Assembly: GCA_038503065.1 (NCBI GenBank)
Contig: JBCAMK010000013.1
Span: forward strand, 1,302,001-1,366,000
Source of the DNA: Paragyromitra xinjiangensis
Taxonomy: Eukaryota > Ascomycota > Pezizomycetes > Pezizales > Discinaceae
Length of the DNA: 64,000 bases
Direction of reading: 5' to 3'
Part shown: piece after piece, positions 33,341 to 47,325 of the stretch
Layout of the letters: the number at the start of each line of letters is the position of its first letter
How positions within the stretch are numbered: the stretch's first letter is position 1
Notes under the pieces: model-generated
Database searches by the model: none
Told to the model about the DNA's origin: nothing
Seen by the model: only the letters and a program-made list of their open reading frames with translations
Translations under genes and position numbers: made by a program

Positions 33341-36300
33341 GGTTGGACCAGGGCTTGGGGGCGTGGTGGGTTTGGGTTGTTTTTTTTTCCGGGGAGGGAG
33401 GAAAGGTGATCTTCTGGTGAAAGTGCAACAAAGGGCGGGATTCCCAGAGAGATCGGATGACTGTGGAGCCGTGTGGGGAGAGGAGAGGGAGCGAGGGAGG
33501 AGGGAGGGAGAGGGAGAGAAGAGTGTAAATACTATTCAGAGTTCATTGAGAGAGCAGAGCAGAGAATAAAACTGGAGAGAGAGAAGAGGGGCGGAAGGAA
33601 AGAAGAAACACGACAGCTGTGTCCATTCACGGCTTCCCATTGAACAAAGAACCGACATTCAATAATGCAGCGGTACATACAATCAAGAGCCACCGACGAG
33701 TGACATTACCGCGAACGTGATCGCAGCGGAGCCATTGGAATAGCCTCGCCCTCCCTCATTCGCGTTCGCGTGCGCGTGCAGCATTGACGTTGGCGGATGG
33801 GGTGAGGGAGGGGGGAGAGTACGATTGGACGTGAAGGATCAATGGAGATTGGCGAGGGAGTCAGTAGAGGGTGGGAGGAAATAGAGGTGGGAATAGAAGG
33901 TGTGGGAGGGGAGACGTGCATATCATAGAAGGAATATAAATAAACAACTTGAGAGTAGATATCTCTCCCCACAGACATGAAGTAGATAAAACCCACCTGA
34001 ATGCAGAATAGACAGCCATGTTAATCATTGAGATCGTGCAGATCAGTCTGTCTTGGCGAGAGTTCCCTCTTGGCTGAGTTTCGATCGGTTAGAGATATCT
34101 TGTCTCCTATACGGCCTTCATTCTATCCCATGTCTATCCCATTCTATCCACTCTATCCCTTCCCTCCCTTCTCCATCCCCCCACTGCATTGACTCTCCTT
34201 CCACGCATACGATGGCTCCACGATATCGGGACACACAGAGCAGAGGAGCCCCAAGTACTCCCACTGTAGATAATCCCTCTCACCGTTTATCCGCACCTGT
34301 CGCCGTCCCCCCAGTGAAAACCCTACCCTCCCTGTCCCACATCCCATCCGATCTAGCGGGCACCGTACCCACCATCCCCACCGTCGATCCTTCACGCAGA
34401 TGCTGTGCGCAACCCAAAATACCGCAGCCTCCCCGGTTCACCACGTAGTACCACTACAGGCTGAAAATGCACGTCTGCGTGAAGCGCGTGTTTGAGTTTG
34501 TGCGGATTCTGCGTGGAGTCAAGCGCTGTAGTTGCGGCGTTGGGATATCTTTATCGTAAGTTTGTTTACAAAGAGTTGAAGTGAGACAGTGTGGTTGGAT
34601 GAGGCAGACGAGGTGCTGCGGTGATCGCCTGCGCTTCAGAAGAGTTTGACTGCCATTTAGAGTAGATGTAGCGATGTGGTACTGTAGTTCTAGGCAAGCG
34701 AAGCGCTGCTGGTCCGTAGTGGGGCATGATGCTATTCGCAGGGTGCTATTCTGCAGCGACTAGGATAAGTTGGACTGTAGGGCTGGTAGACATACAGACT
34801 TCGTAAGACCCGTATGGATGACGTCGGCGAGTGACTATTTGTGATGTGACATCATGATCTTCCGGTTGGGTTACGGTGTTTCGTAGGAGTTTAGGAGTTC
34901 TACGTGGGGCTTTCACAGAAGAGTTGCTAGTGGCGAAAGCTGGGGGTATGAAGGTACTGCGAACTCCTTTGTGTTGAGGTGATTTCATCTGCAGTTTATC
35001 AACCATTGTCGATTCGGAGTATAGAGATCTCACCCGGATCCCTAGACAGAAACTGAACGGGTTTAGGTGTTAGTCTCAACCCTGCTCGTTCAAGGTCATA
35101 GAGTCGGCCTTCACATAGTCTGTATCTATCTATCTGGCTTCTGTATGACGTCCAGGTTCCCACAGGCTAGTAGGTTTCAGTAGAGTCACTCTAACATGTT
35201 CAGCAGTTGTATCTACCTGCCGTTTGCCAGGCAAAGCTGGAGAGTAGTTTATGCTGCGGTTTGGGTAGCTCAGGCATCAACCCCGCTGTGATATCTCGTT
35301 TGAGGTAGTTCCTGCGGTGTAAACCCAGGATGATGAACTGAGTCGAAAGTAACAGGGTCTAATGAAGCTAGGAACGAGTACACGTTCTCGATTGTTTGGC
35401 ATATTTTCTCGACGCCTCGTTTTAATTCCTCTCCCATACCCGACAGACCGCCTTTCTAAGTTTCAATTCTAGCCTACGAAGCTAAAGCCTTCATTATCAG
35501 GTACGAGTCGAGGGTGGTTTCGATGGAACACAACTTACTACCCCTCAAAGACATTAACTCTAGAAGGTAGCTTGAGCTTGTGATACTGCCTATGGCAATC
35601 CTTTGGGTCCTTCTGATGGATGAACTAGATATAGAGGTGCTAGAACAACCACTTACTTATCCGCTCGTATGGGGTTTTTATTGTGAGTTGCTGTCTGTTT
35701 GATTTGGGTTGATTATAGAGTGGATAGCTGTCTAATTGTTTCGCTACGATAGAGTTCTCACTGTAGGAAGAGTCTGTGGATGTTACTGGGCCGAGTGACT
35801 GTCAGTGATCACTAGTGGTGGGCCTTTCAGTTTAAACAGCATGGCTACTCCTACCCAACTTCACCAAGACACATCTCGTCTCATTTCACTACATGTATTG
35901 ACAGTCAGACTTTCAACTGACAAGCTCTGAATTCAATGGGGCAAAGCATGTACATTGACTTCACACCCTAAAGCTCCAAATCCTTAATATGGCATAACTC
36001 CATAATCACTCTTGCTTGAGCCAACGGAACCCACTAGCACTACATGTAGCTCCTAAACATAGAATGACCGATAAAAGTTCCAACTCAGCCACCTGCCTTA
36101 ACATCCTAACCCTACTACCCTACGATGAATTTCTTTTGCTATAAATTCCTTCTTTCCCTCTCTCACTTCCTCACTCCACACACATCATTATCTCCCACCA
36201 AACCCAACAACCCACAAAATTCAAAAAAATTCAAAAACATTAACCACCTCAACCCAACGAAAGAAATACAAAAATAACATTCAGCAACTAGACAACAATA

Positions 36301-38107
36301 CACCCTTCAACCAAGCCATGAACTCCGAAACATCGCACAACCAATTATTGAGAGTTTCGACTCCCCCAAAATGTTATAACCAAAGAACCCATTTCAACTC
36401 TCTCCAACCGATTTTCTAGCAGATAATCACTAGAGCACAGAGCTACAAGAAGGATTATTCTTACGAGTCTTCTGAGGAAATGGTTACTGTTAATGAGCTA
36501 CCATGGTGATAGTGGTATGGTGTATTGTGTCAAGCATGGCGAGATCTCTATTCAGAGTTCAGTATAGCTAGCGGGAAAAGGGTCGAGAGAAGTTTATTCG
36601 AAGTTTGAACACCTAGCTGTTTCTTTATTTTCCTGCTGACTCGCTCTTTAGTCGGTCTTGATGGCGGTTCATTCATGATGGTGTGCCGGGAGTTTTATTG
36701 ATCTAGGGGAATGCGGGATAGATCTGTCCTCTGCTAAATGTTGAAGAGTCCTCTTATTCGGGCTCTGAAATTTGAAATTCGGTTCTGTTGACTAGAGATG
36801 TGGGATGAATTCATTCCTAATCCTCTTTTCATGGCCCCCTTGATCTAGGGCGAGCTGAGATTAATTCATTCCTACTAAATATTCCAGAAAGGCTTTCTGC
36901 CCAGCTACCAACCCTCCCAAACCGACGTGTAGAGTATTTACACCGAAAAAAGACATTACTCACTACCGAACAACGGCAGAGTCACGCGCCGTGGACGTAG
37001 CTACCTCCGACTTACAAAACTAATCCACATTACTGCTTAAAGCCTCTACACGAAAACGCCCAAGAACGTCACAACTCCATTCACCTATGCTAGTTCGTCT
37101 TACTCTCGGTCCCAACTTCCGTCTTGGTGGCTGTGTCACGGCTATTCTTACATCTAAGCTGACTGTGCTGAACGGGCTGTGTAGTACCACCCAAGCCGTA
37201 GTTGATGCCGAGGTCAGACGTTAGGTTGGTAGTCACGGTTCATGGTGGAAGGGTGAAGGGTGGATTTATGCGTGTTTAATGGGTATGGTGCGGGATTCAT
37301 GGTATCTGGGTTATGGATGGAGAGATTAAGGAATGCGTGTGGGCGGTAGAGACGATTAGTGAGGCTGGTTAAAGCATATTCAATTACGGATTGCTGTGCA
37401 GGAATGAGAAAAAGCAGTATCGGCACATTAGCACGGAATTGAGTGGGATTTCTACCTGAGATACTCTCACAGGGAGAGGTGAGGGTTAGGGTTGTCTAAT
37501 AATCATCTGCTGTAATTGAGTTGAAGAGTTGAAGAGTTGTAAACAGAGTAGAGAAGAGAAGATGATTGATAGAGAAAGGATTGACACAGTAGAGAAAAGA
37601 CATTAAAGACCACGATAGATATTCACAAACGAATAAACCACCCCCAACTACTACCAAACCCCCACTCCTCTACAGAATATATTCTCACCATCAGAGCTTC
37701 CTGCAGAACTGTTTCAGCGCCTCTTACTCCATCTCCTCGCCAAGCCCCGATGCCCCTCCCATCTCGTCTCCCGATTCCTCCGTCAACGCCTCAAAACATT
37801 TAATGTGCAACGCCAACCGCAACCCAACGGAACAGACCCGCAACCCCCTGAACTCCATTCAACCCCCAGCTCATACGATAACTATCTAGTTATCTATCTA
37901 GGTCCGTCCGTTCGTCTATCCATCTGTCTGTTAGCCTATTTGTCTGATCTCTGCATACTAGAGCTTACCCCGGGATTAACAGGCCACGCAATCACCACCA
38001 GAGCCGACCAGGACCAGACGAACCGAAAGGAACTCAAGAAATAACCAGAAAGCAGAATCTACAAACTACACCGATTGCGGGGGCCCCCAATTACACACAC
38101 CACAACG
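33341..38107. other. Long intergenic region
   Basis: About 4.7 kb with one weak coding candidate (37676-38044). Upstream of 33340 there is a GA/CT-rich stretch to about 33600 that may hold the promoter of the Ser/Pro-rich gene. A 131-codon frame at 34053-34448 is Pro/Ser-rich with no motif. TACATGTA occurs at 35890-35897 and 36041-36048. No RNA gene was recognised. Confidence 0.5.
37676..38044 (+). CDS. Possible F-box-like fragment, uncertain
   Basis: A frame of 122 codons opens after a plausible acceptor (CTCTACAG, 37668-37675). It begins NIFSPSELPAELFQRLLLHL, close to an F-box start (LPxELxxxILxxL), then SHLVSRFLRQRL. After about 45 codons the sequence loses coding character. No start codon is evident and no partner exons were found. 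It may be a gene fragment, a 5' part of an unannotated transcript, or chance. It ends 63 bp before the next ATG. Confidence 0.25.
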   Translation, partial: NIFSPSELPAELFQRLLLHLLAKPRCPSHLVSRFLRQRLKTFNVQRQPQPNGTDPQPPELHSTPSSYDNYLVIYLGPSVRLSICLLAYLSDLCILELTPGLTGHAITTRADQDQTNRKELKK

Positions 38108-41100
38108 ATGGACGCCGAGAAGGAGGAGAAGCCAGAATACGACGAGTTCGGGCTTCTCGTAAAGAAGCCGAAACCCGCACCTCTACCCGACGACGACGGC
38201 GACGACAGTAGTTCACCACCAGAATCAACAACCCCAGCTCCAGCTCCAGCTCCAACTCCAGTACCCAAACACATACAAGAAACCCCCCTCCCGAAGAAAG
38301 CTCCACCTCCCATCCCCCCACCCGAAATGACCACCGCCGACAAATCCTGGAACAAGAAAAAGATGTTCTCCGAAGACCCCGCGGACCCAACCTCAACGGT
38401 AGGAACCGGCGGACCCGTCTCCGAGTGGTCTCACCAACAGATTATCCGGCGCGAATCCGACCATCCTAATCCCGCGCCGGTAGACGAGGAACCAGACGAG
38501 TGGCAGGATATGCCGGCGTTTGCGTCTCATGATATGTACGATGATGATGGACGACTTATTGCTCTTGCGGCGGTGGATTCTGATGAGGAGGATGCTAAGG
38601 GTGGGGCAAGTAAAGGCTACACGCGGGTCTATGATGATGAGGATGCGCAGAGTGCTACGAGTATGGATGAGAATACGAGCTACTTGTTTAAAGAGACGGA
38701 TGATGACGAGGCGAGTCGGAGTCCGTTGAGTCAGATGCAGGCAACGAAAGAGCTGTTGACGGAAGGGCAGAGGATCGCGTATGTAGGGGTTTGTAAATTG
38801 GCGATGGTAGAGATGGCGGCAGAGGCAGGGAGAGGAGGGGGGCAGGGGAGGAGTATAAAGAAGGAGTTAGGATGGGCAAAGGAGAGTATGAAAATGTGGA
38901 GTCAGAAGATGATGGTGAGGTTGTATATGCATATGGATATTTCGCCAGCTGGTAAGCACACTACGTAGGATATCATGAAGATAGATATACTGACGAGTAG
39001 ATAGAGCAGATTATGATTGAACAGCTCTCTGAGCATGGAGTAATACCAGCAGATCTAACGCCTACACTTATGAACAACTCCCGGGTTCACAATCCTATGG
39101 CAAACAATCACACCAACTATTCCAGCGAAACCCTCTCCTCCCCTCCGCCACCATACTCTCCTACCGCCCCTGCAGACGCCCTACCGGTTCAATCACCATC
39201 CCAGCTCCACTCCCAAACCCTCGACATCGACATCCGCTGGACAGTCCTCTGCGACCTTTTCCTCGTCCTCATCGCCGACAGCGCCTACGACGCACGTTCC
39301 CGGGTCCTCCTCGAGCGTGTCGGTGCTTCACTCAATATCGCCTGGCTCGACATCTGCCGCTTCGAAAAGCGTGTCACGGACGCACTGTCGATTCAGGAAT
39401 CAGCAGAGCAGAACTGGTCCGAAAAAGAGCATATGGAGAACCGGATGAAGAAGGCGCGGAACATGCGGTTCATGATGATGGGACTTGCGACAATTGGAGG
39501 AGGTCTGGTAATTGGGTTGAGTGGGGGGCTGTTAGCACCAGTGATTGGAGCGGGATTGGCGGCGGGGTTTACGACGATTGGGGTCGCGGGGACTGGTACG
39601 TTTTTAGCGGGTGCAGGGGGGACGGCGTTGATTGCGAGTGGGATGGTGGTTAGTGGGGCGACGATTGGTGGGAAGGCAAGTTATAATCGGACGAAGAGCG
39701 TGGAGACTTTTGAGTACCGTCCGTTGCATAATGCGAAGAGGGTTAATCTGATTATCACGGTCTCGGGGTGAGTTGGAGATATGTAATAAGGAGGAGGTTC
39801 GTACTGACGGAGTGGTAGATGGATGAATGGGAAGATTGACGACGTGCGGTTACCATACTCAACTGTGGATCCAATCATGGGAGATCTATTCTCTGTTCAC
39901 TGGGAACCAGAAATGTTAACATCCATGGGACAAACCATCAACATCTTAGCAACAGAGGTAATACCCCCTCCAACCATCCCCTACCTCATCTCACCCTTCT
40001 AGGTCCTCACTCAATCACTCCAACAAATCCTCGGCTCCACCGTCCTCGTCGCACTCATGGCATCCCTCCAGCTCCCAGTAGTCCTCACTAAACTCTCCTA
40101 CCTCCTCGACAACCCCTGGTCCGTCTCCCTCGACCGCGCCAACGCAGCCGGCCTCATCCTCGCCGACTCCCTCATCAATCGCAACCTCGGCGTTCGCCCC
40201 GTCACCCTCGTCGGCTACTCCCTCGGCGCACGCGTCATCTTCTCCTGCCTCCGCGAGCTCCAGCGCCGACACGCATTCGGCCTCGTTCAAAACGTCTACA
40301 TCTTCGGCTCCCCCGTCGTCGTCAAAACCGACGAATACTCCAAAGCCGTCTCCGTCGTTTCCGGCCGCTACGTCAACGGATACGCTCGCAACGACTGGAT
40401 CCTCGGCTACCTCTTCCGCGCCACCAGCGGCGGCATCGGCCGCGTAGCCGGCCTTGCCCCTGTTGAAATTCCCGGCGTCGAGAACGTAGATGTTACAGAA
40501 CTGGTAGACGGCCACATGGCATACCGTACTGCTATCCCACGGTTACTACGTAAAGTTGGCTTCGTAGTCCTCAGCGACGAGTTCACCGAGATCGAAGATC
40601 CAGACCCAGATCGTCATCGCGAGCGACAGCGAGAACTCATTAGCGAACTTGACGAGGCGCGGAAGGAGCTTGAAAAGGGTGATACTAAAAAACGACGCTT
40701 CACATTCTTTGGACGCGGGAAGGAAGCCGCGAAAAAAAAGGACTGGGAAACCTACGAGGACCCTTCCTCGTCGAAGAACGGAACTAGCGGACCAGAAACC
40801 GATCCGGAGAAAATGCCCGATGGTGGGGTTCTATTTGATGTTGATGCTATCCGCGCGGAACTAGCAAAAAGTGAACGTGAGGAAATGGGGGTTAAGGAGC
40901 TTAGCTCGACGCTACCGCCGTTGAAGGCACAATCGCATTTGGGGGCGCCGCAGACGTTGCGACATGCGAAGAGTTTTGGGGATGCGGCGGCAGCTGGGGG
41001 TGGTGCGGGGACCGTGGGGGGTGGGTATAGGGCGGCTAGTACGACGAGATTGGATTCATATCCGTATAAGGGGTTTGAGGATGATAGCAGTGAGGATGAG

Positions 41101-41493
41101 TTTGGGAATCGGAGGAGGAAGAGGGGGGAGGAGGTTCCGACGTTGACGTTTGATGAGGGGTATGGGGGGTGGGGTGGGAACAGCGGGTATGGTGAGAAGA
41201 GCGGATATGCGAAGAGCTCGAGGTATGGGGAGATGAGTTTAGGGTATGAGGAGAAAAGTCCGGCGTATGGGAGTCAGAGTTCGGTATATGGGGGCTCGCA
41301 AAGGAGCACTGGGTATAGACCGGAGTTGAAGAGCAGCAGCACCTTTCCGGCTTCATCTTCAGTAGCAGTTGGTGCCGCGGGGGGCCTAGCTGGTGGCCTG
41401 GCGGCGGGCGCGGTCGCGAGGAATGTTTGGGCGGATGATGATGACGATGAGTTTGCTGGTGGGGAGGGAGAGATGACAATGACGTTTGCGTAG
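38108..41493 (+). CDS. DUF726 family membrane protein (TMCO4 / YFL034W-like)
   Basis: Four exons, 38108-38951, 39005-39767, 39819-39957 and 40003-41493, total 3237 nt, 1078 aa, close to the length of the yeast homologue. The start MDAEKEEKPEYDEFGL is typical of the family. Residues about 400-530 form a Gly-rich hydrophobic segment (GLATIGGGLVIGLSGGLLAP, AAGFTTIGVAGTGTFL) that should span or insert in membrane. Downstream, the alpha/beta-hydrolase-like part has VTLVGYSLGARVIFSCL, with Ser as likely nucleophile, then NVYIFGSP and a later conserved DGHMAYR His. The C-terminus is low-complexity and Tyr/Gly-rich (GYGEKSGYAKSSRYGEM) and is probably disordered. Introns are 45-53 nt. The first splice uses an acceptor at 39004. 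Family assignment is firm; substrate is unknown. Confidence 0.9.
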
Positions 41494-44400
41494 GGGATGT
41501 AATGGCTCGGGATGGAGGTTTTGTATAGGATTTTCTTTATCAGTTGCATGGTAGCGGTTGGTTTTCTTGTCTATTTTTTCCTTTTACGAGGTGGGATTTA
41601 TGGGCGAGTGTGGGCTGGGGAGGCGTGTTGGGTTGCTAGGTTGGAGGGGGTGTAGGAGGGAGATTAGTTGACATTTTAAATGGCGTTTTTTGAATTGGTG
41701 AGATTGCGGATTGTGTATGTACTAGACTGTTATCAATGCATGCGAGTCTAAGTGAGTGTTTGAAGCGGCTGGGTCATGAATGGTCACTCGGTAGATTCTT
41801 TCAAGGCTTGGCGGTGGTAAGTGGGTTATGCGTTATGTGTTAGTGCTTCTTAGGATGGCTAAGAAAAGGGAGATGAGTGGTTTTAAGGCCTGTTGAAGTC
41901 CTCAGAGAATCTAAAGCGGTAGGAGTACGTGGGTATGCCAACACGAGAAAAAAGCTCCCCGTCGATTTTCTTGGCTTCACCCACAGCGGAGGATTTCCTC
42001 TACCGCTACCCACAATCATGAACACCCACTCTACTAAAAAAATCCAACATGTCGATACCTCTCCTGCGAGGTCCAACAATGAGATTGGCTTTTCTTACCA
42101 AAACGAGACCAGTCCTACTAGCTATAAGCTTCCCGCTAAAATTATCCTCACAATATCTCTCTACTTCCGAGAAGGTATCTTCCCAAGCAAAGCTCATAAA
42201 CGCTAGCCGCTCGCCTGGATCTGGCGAACCGTGTTGGACACCTAAAGCTCCCCCATATCGTTAATTTCTTCTTCCGCTATGGTGGTCAGGAAGATTGGGA
42301 TATGTGCTGGCGGCTTTTGAAGAAATTTGTTGGTGTCGCTGTCCTCGACTAGAAAGGGTTACTGTCTCTGACAATCTTTGGGGGGTTCTACTGGGTCGTA
42401 GATTACATGTAAAGCCGACGTTTTGTCATGAAGTGCTTTCGTGCACATGATGGACTAGCGTTGTTGAGGCTCAAGGGAGCACTAGTTGCGGGGTCATCTT
42501 CTATTTGTTGTACTTTACCTTCTGTTTCTCTTTCTATGTTCATCATCAGACAACAAGAATCAATCATCTTTCTGCTCGTATAAATCTTTACTTTCAATAG
42601 GTTATGAGCCCGGCTGTAAAATATTCAATGGAGAATTACGATGGAAAAAGAGCACTAGACCCATTGGGATTTGTTTTCATCCTTTAATCAGTACCTAGTC
42701 AATCTTTCACGTAAACATACTAGCTTCTTTATAGCGGTATGGACACATACTACATGTACATAGACAGACACTAGGCGTATCTAGTCAACCTCCCCGAACA
42801 CACACTTTTGAGCCAAAACTAGAGTAACCTCTAACACTTGTCGCTCACCGACAGTTTTTGGGATTCGATACCAGCTCAATTAAAGTCAATATTCCACACC
42901 TACCTCTCAAACCTCGAACTTATATCTATATAGGTATGAAGTATACTGAGACTATCCATCCAGTTTTGCCACATGGTAAACTCAAGTCATTATCCGCTCA
43001 ACATGATAGAAGGTATGTACTTTCCGTGACTTTTTATGATTAGGCCACTTCAGATACCTACAGCTAGGCACGTCACTGCGTAAATTAGACCCTGATCCTA
43101 GCTACTACAGCGAATTTCGCCCGATATTTGGTGGCAGAGGCAATCATGAATATCCACATACTTTCGAAGAAGCTTTTTGAGATATCTTCACACTTTGCCC
43201 ACTGCTTGAAGACCCTTGTAGTCCCCAGAGGCGAGCACGACAAAAGCGCCACTGGCTTCAGCCTTGGATACATGAGGTTAGATACAGCTTAGAACCTCCG
43301 TCGGATTGTAATTCCCGGCCGTCACCGTGCTGGGGTACGTACGGTGACGGGTCACAAATATGTCGTTTCCGAAGTTGGAGAGATTCACTTGGAATTCTGC
43401 TTTGGTCCGTGTTACGAAGGGCTATGGGGTCACTGGCGACTCTGAGGACTGGGGGCTCTGGATAGATTATGACTGTATGGTGAGTATGGCGATGGAGGAC
43501 AGCTTGTTGGTGGTGGCTTGTTAACTCGCATGGACAGGGGTTTAGAGTGTTATGTATGAAGATCTTGAGCGTTGGGTTAGTCTCTGGGTTCATGTGTTTT
43601 TTACTTCACGTGTACTTCTAGTGAACTGGATCTTGATGTGGGTGCTTTAGCGGTTTACAACCCGAGGGGGAATGTCTGGGTAAGGGTGGTCTAGAAACGA
43701 TGACTGATTTATTGAAGGGGATTTATATACCCAAGTTTTCTGATACTGAGATGATATATGGAGATAGGATAGTGGGTGTTGATGTGCATACATGTATGTA
43801 CCGAAGATCTGCAGCTGAGTCGCGGTTTTTGAGTACATGTAGTCACTTCTCCAGATCTATCGAGTGGTTAGACAAAAAACGCACAAAATTCAATCTGTTT
43901 CCATGACCTAGACAAACAAATTACCGTGTAGAATTGAAGAAACTCTATGATAAGATACAAAAACCAGAACCTATGAGGAAATGGAAGAGCTAACTAGAGC
44001 ATCAGTCTTAGGCAATGTGGATGACCTCTCTCAAAATATAATATTAGTCTTTAATAGCGTTCAAACCTAAGCCGAGTGATTTCCAGTGACCAGTTCAACC
44101 TGCAATTAAAGGGCCCAGCCAAAAAGATATTCGTGAGCTTATTTGAGAGGTTTAGGTAGCTCGGGTCGGCTCGGCCTTAGTGCCATCTGCGAGCGATCGT
44201 TGATGACTCGCTGACCAAGCAACTGATAACTCAAATATGGGTTGATTATGAGTACTGAAATTGTCAGCAACCAAATAGTCAGCAGGAATACGCCAGAACT
44301 ATTAACAATTACCAAATAGGTCGGGTGTAAGAGTTCGGCCGTTAGATGCATGTACTTTCACGAGTACGAGGAGGCCAATTTTGCGGTACCACCACTACCT

Positions 44401-45608
44401 TTCTTATTTGTGTCGCAACCTAATTCGAGTCTCGGCAGTGCCGTAAGCCGACGCAGAGTAACAGTTGCACCGCCACTGAGCAGGCTTGTTGATCATTATT
44501 TATCACTCGCGGGAAAACAAGTTTTCAGCCTGCGTAAATATACGAGTGTGTGCAAGGGGAAATGATGGGATGTGGTTTACACCCAATATTTCTATTTTCA
44601 GCGAGACTATAAATGCAAATCTTCCCCGATATTACTCAAGGATTGAAAAGATTTAATGTAGCAAACTCCCCGTGATCCATGGTTTTCGCCGAGAAGCTGG
44701 ACCTTGATAGAATGAGATTGAAAAAGATAGCTGAAATATTTTGCATAAAAATCTACCTAGCTATCACGCACGCACTGGAGCCTGGCGATGCTAATGTAGC
44801 CTTGTGAGGCTAAGTACGTGTATTGTAACAGATTTTATTCAGGATCGTCGGCTAAAGGGACCCTTATCAGCGGCGATGTAGTGTCTCAGATCTTGGGTCG
44901 CGTATGCGGCTTATCAGATGCAGGAGCGACACCACCGAACTTGATGAACAGACCCGAAAGTTCTCAGGGCGAGGACTGAATACGGGGAAGTCTTGCTTCT
45001 CTATATAGGTGAATTTAAAAATGGATATCGGAAAGTCAGAGATTAGGGAAAGGACGAACAGAGGAAAAGGGGGGAGAAAACAGGTCGTCGGATGGATTAT
45101 GAGGCTGATGGAACAGCGAAGAACGACTGGGGGCATTTGGAAGGCGATAGAAAGACTTGGGGGTTCTAGCTAACCGCTTTCGGAGTGCTGCCGGCTGCGC
45201 TTCTTCCACCCGCCCCAAAGCCTCAAGTCAAGAGTCAAGGGCCCGCTTCTTCTTTTTTCTCTGCGCCGACCGATCTTCTTTCAGTTTTCTGCTCTGTCCG
45301 CATACATACATAGGAACCACTCTTCCCCTCTGCTTTCCACCAGTTTCTTCTCTCCGCCTCGCTCCGTTCTTGTCAAGCTCCGTTCTCGCTGCGACAACAA
45401 CAGATTCCCGCTAGTAGTAGTAGTCAATCAGTCCCACTTCACCCCTCCCCCGCGTCCTTTTCCTCCATCGATAAAGAAAATCACCCACAAGGAACCAACC
45501 CCCATTCATCACTTCACTCTCACGGAACACCAGCGATAGCTTTGTCTGACTGAACGGTTCCATTAATACCTCTTTTCTCTACTCTCGTCGTCAACAACAA
45601 CATACACC
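41494..45608. other. Intergenic region with hairpin
   Basis: About 4.1 kb. No gene supported. TACATGTA occurs four times (42404-42411, 42751-42758, 43789-43796, 43834-43841). A perfect 10-bp inverted repeat lies at 43319-43350. The last 400 bp, CT-rich with CA repeats, is the likely DnaJ promoter and leader. Confidence 0.5.
43319..43350. repeat. Perfect 10-bp inverted repeat
   Basis: CCGTCACCGT (43319-43328) and ACGGTGACGG (43341-43350) are exact reverse complements separated by 12 nt. It could be a protein binding site or a chance hairpin; no gene is adjacent. Confidence 0.5.
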
Positions 45609-47325
45609 ATGTCGCAAAAAGCAGAGAAGAACCGACTGTACAAGGTCCTCGAGGTCGTCCCCGAGGCCACTGAGACAGATATTAAGAAGGCGTACAGGAA
45701 ACTTGCTATGGTGAGTTATCACTGCTTCTCCAGAAGGAGTTCCGTTGCATCAGGCACACCTTTCATGTGCTTGTAGATCTTTTTTTCTTGGCCTTGTTCA
45801 CCCGGATGCTAACATGACTCTGAGTTTCTAGAAATATCATCCTGGTATGCAGTAACGCTTTTCTATTTCCCATTGCTAGGAGTAGTCTCAGGCAAAAGAG
45901 TTCAACGAGTTCTTGCTTCTCTTAAATTTAGAGATTTTTGGCGGGATAGCTGACTTGGCTTGTTGCAACGTTGCAGACAAGAACGCACATAACCCCGAAG
46001 CAGCTGAAAAGTTCAAAGAGATTGGTCACGCGTAAGTTAGCCTCTTCCCAGCCTTATTTTTACCCCCAACCATCGTATGCCTCTAATTACTCCTCTCTAC
46101 TGAATTTTTGAGTTGACTGTTAGTCGGGCATCAGCTACGAAATTCTATCAGACCCCCAGAAGCGAAATGTCTATGATCAGTATGGTGAGGAAGGATTATC
46201 TGGAGATGGTGGTATGGGCGGTGGGATGTCTGCCGAGGATTTGTTCTCGCAATTTTTTGGCGGCATGGGCGGTGGTATGGGTGGCATGTTCAGTGGTGGG
46301 ATGCAGCCTCAGGGTCCTAAGAGGGTGCGTATATTCCTTTCATGAGTCTATATTGTGAAATTGGCATGACTAATGTCGAACAGAGCCGAGATATTGTCCA
46401 CGTCCACAAGGTTGCTCTCGAAGACCTGTACAAGGGCAAGGTTTCAAAGCTCGCACTACAAAAGAGTGTGTTGTGTTCCAAGTGTGAGGGGCGTGGTGGG
46501 AAGGAGGGTGCTGTCAAGAAGTGCGGCGGCTGTAATGGCCAGGGTATGAAGACTATGATGCGTCAAATGGGACCCATGATCCAGCGATTCCAGACTGTAT
46601 GCCCAGACTGCAATGGTGATGGAGAAATCATCAGGGAGAAGGACAGGTGCAAGGCTTGCCACGGAAAGAAGACCATCACCGAACGAAAGGTCCTGCACGT
46701 ACACGTCGACAAGGGTATGCAGGATGGGCAAAAGATCACATTCAACGGAGAGGGAGATCAGGGCCCAGATATCATCCCCGGAGACGTCATCTTCGTTATC
46801 GAGCAGAAGCCTCATGCTAGGTTCCAACGGAAAGGAGACGACCTATACTTCCACGCTGAGATCGACCTACTCACGGCTTTAGCAGGAGGTTCTATCGCTG
46901 TTGAACACCTTGACGAGCGTTGGTTGACCGTCTCTATCGCACCGGGTGAAGTTATTAGTCCTGGTAAGTTGATAAATTCTCCTGTTTCACTATAAATACT
47001 TACCATCTCCATAGGTTCCGTCAAGGTAGTCCGCGGCCAAGGAATGCCCTCATACCGTCACCACGACCACGGCAACCTTTACATCCAATTCGACGTCAAG
47101 TTTCCCGAGGATCACTTTAACACCCCCGAGCAAATTGCCCTCCTCGAGAATATCCTACCGCCAAGGAGGGTTCCCGAAATCCCAGTTGATGCGATGGTGG
47201 ACGATGTTGCTTTGGAAGAGGTTGACCAAAGCCAGCAGGCACGCGTAAATGCATCTGCCCAGGGGATGGATGAAGACGACGATGGCCATCCAGGTGGTGA
47301 GAGAGTCCAGTGCGCGTCACAGTAG
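45609..47325 (+). CDS. Type I (class A) DnaJ co-chaperone, Ydj1/Mas5 type, farnesylated
   Basis: A cytosolic J-protein that stimulates Hsp70 ATPase and delivers clients. Six exons: 45609-45710, 45832-45844, 45977-46031, 46135-46324, 46384-46963 and 47015-47325. They total 1251 nt, 416 aa (yeast Ydj1 is 409). The J domain (about residues 6-70) has KYHPDKN, with HPD spanning a splice junction. A Gly/Phe/Met-rich linker ([12 protein letters not shown]) follows. The zinc-finger region has the four CxxCxGxG-type repeats ([32 protein letters not shown]). Two C-terminal substrate-binding domains come next. It ends CASQ, the same CaaX box as yeast Ydj1, marking farnesylation and membrane association. 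Introns are 50-132 nt; one exon is only 13 nt. The fungal Hsp70-like gene at 49770 is nearby, but this is not evidence of a link. Confidence 0.95.

Noticed and set aside
41877..42206. Open frame containing VDFLGFTHSGGF, reminiscent of group II intron-type reverse transcriptases
   Set aside because: Only a five- or six-residue resemblance, no other RT motif, and the frame overlaps an opposite-strand frame; judged chance.
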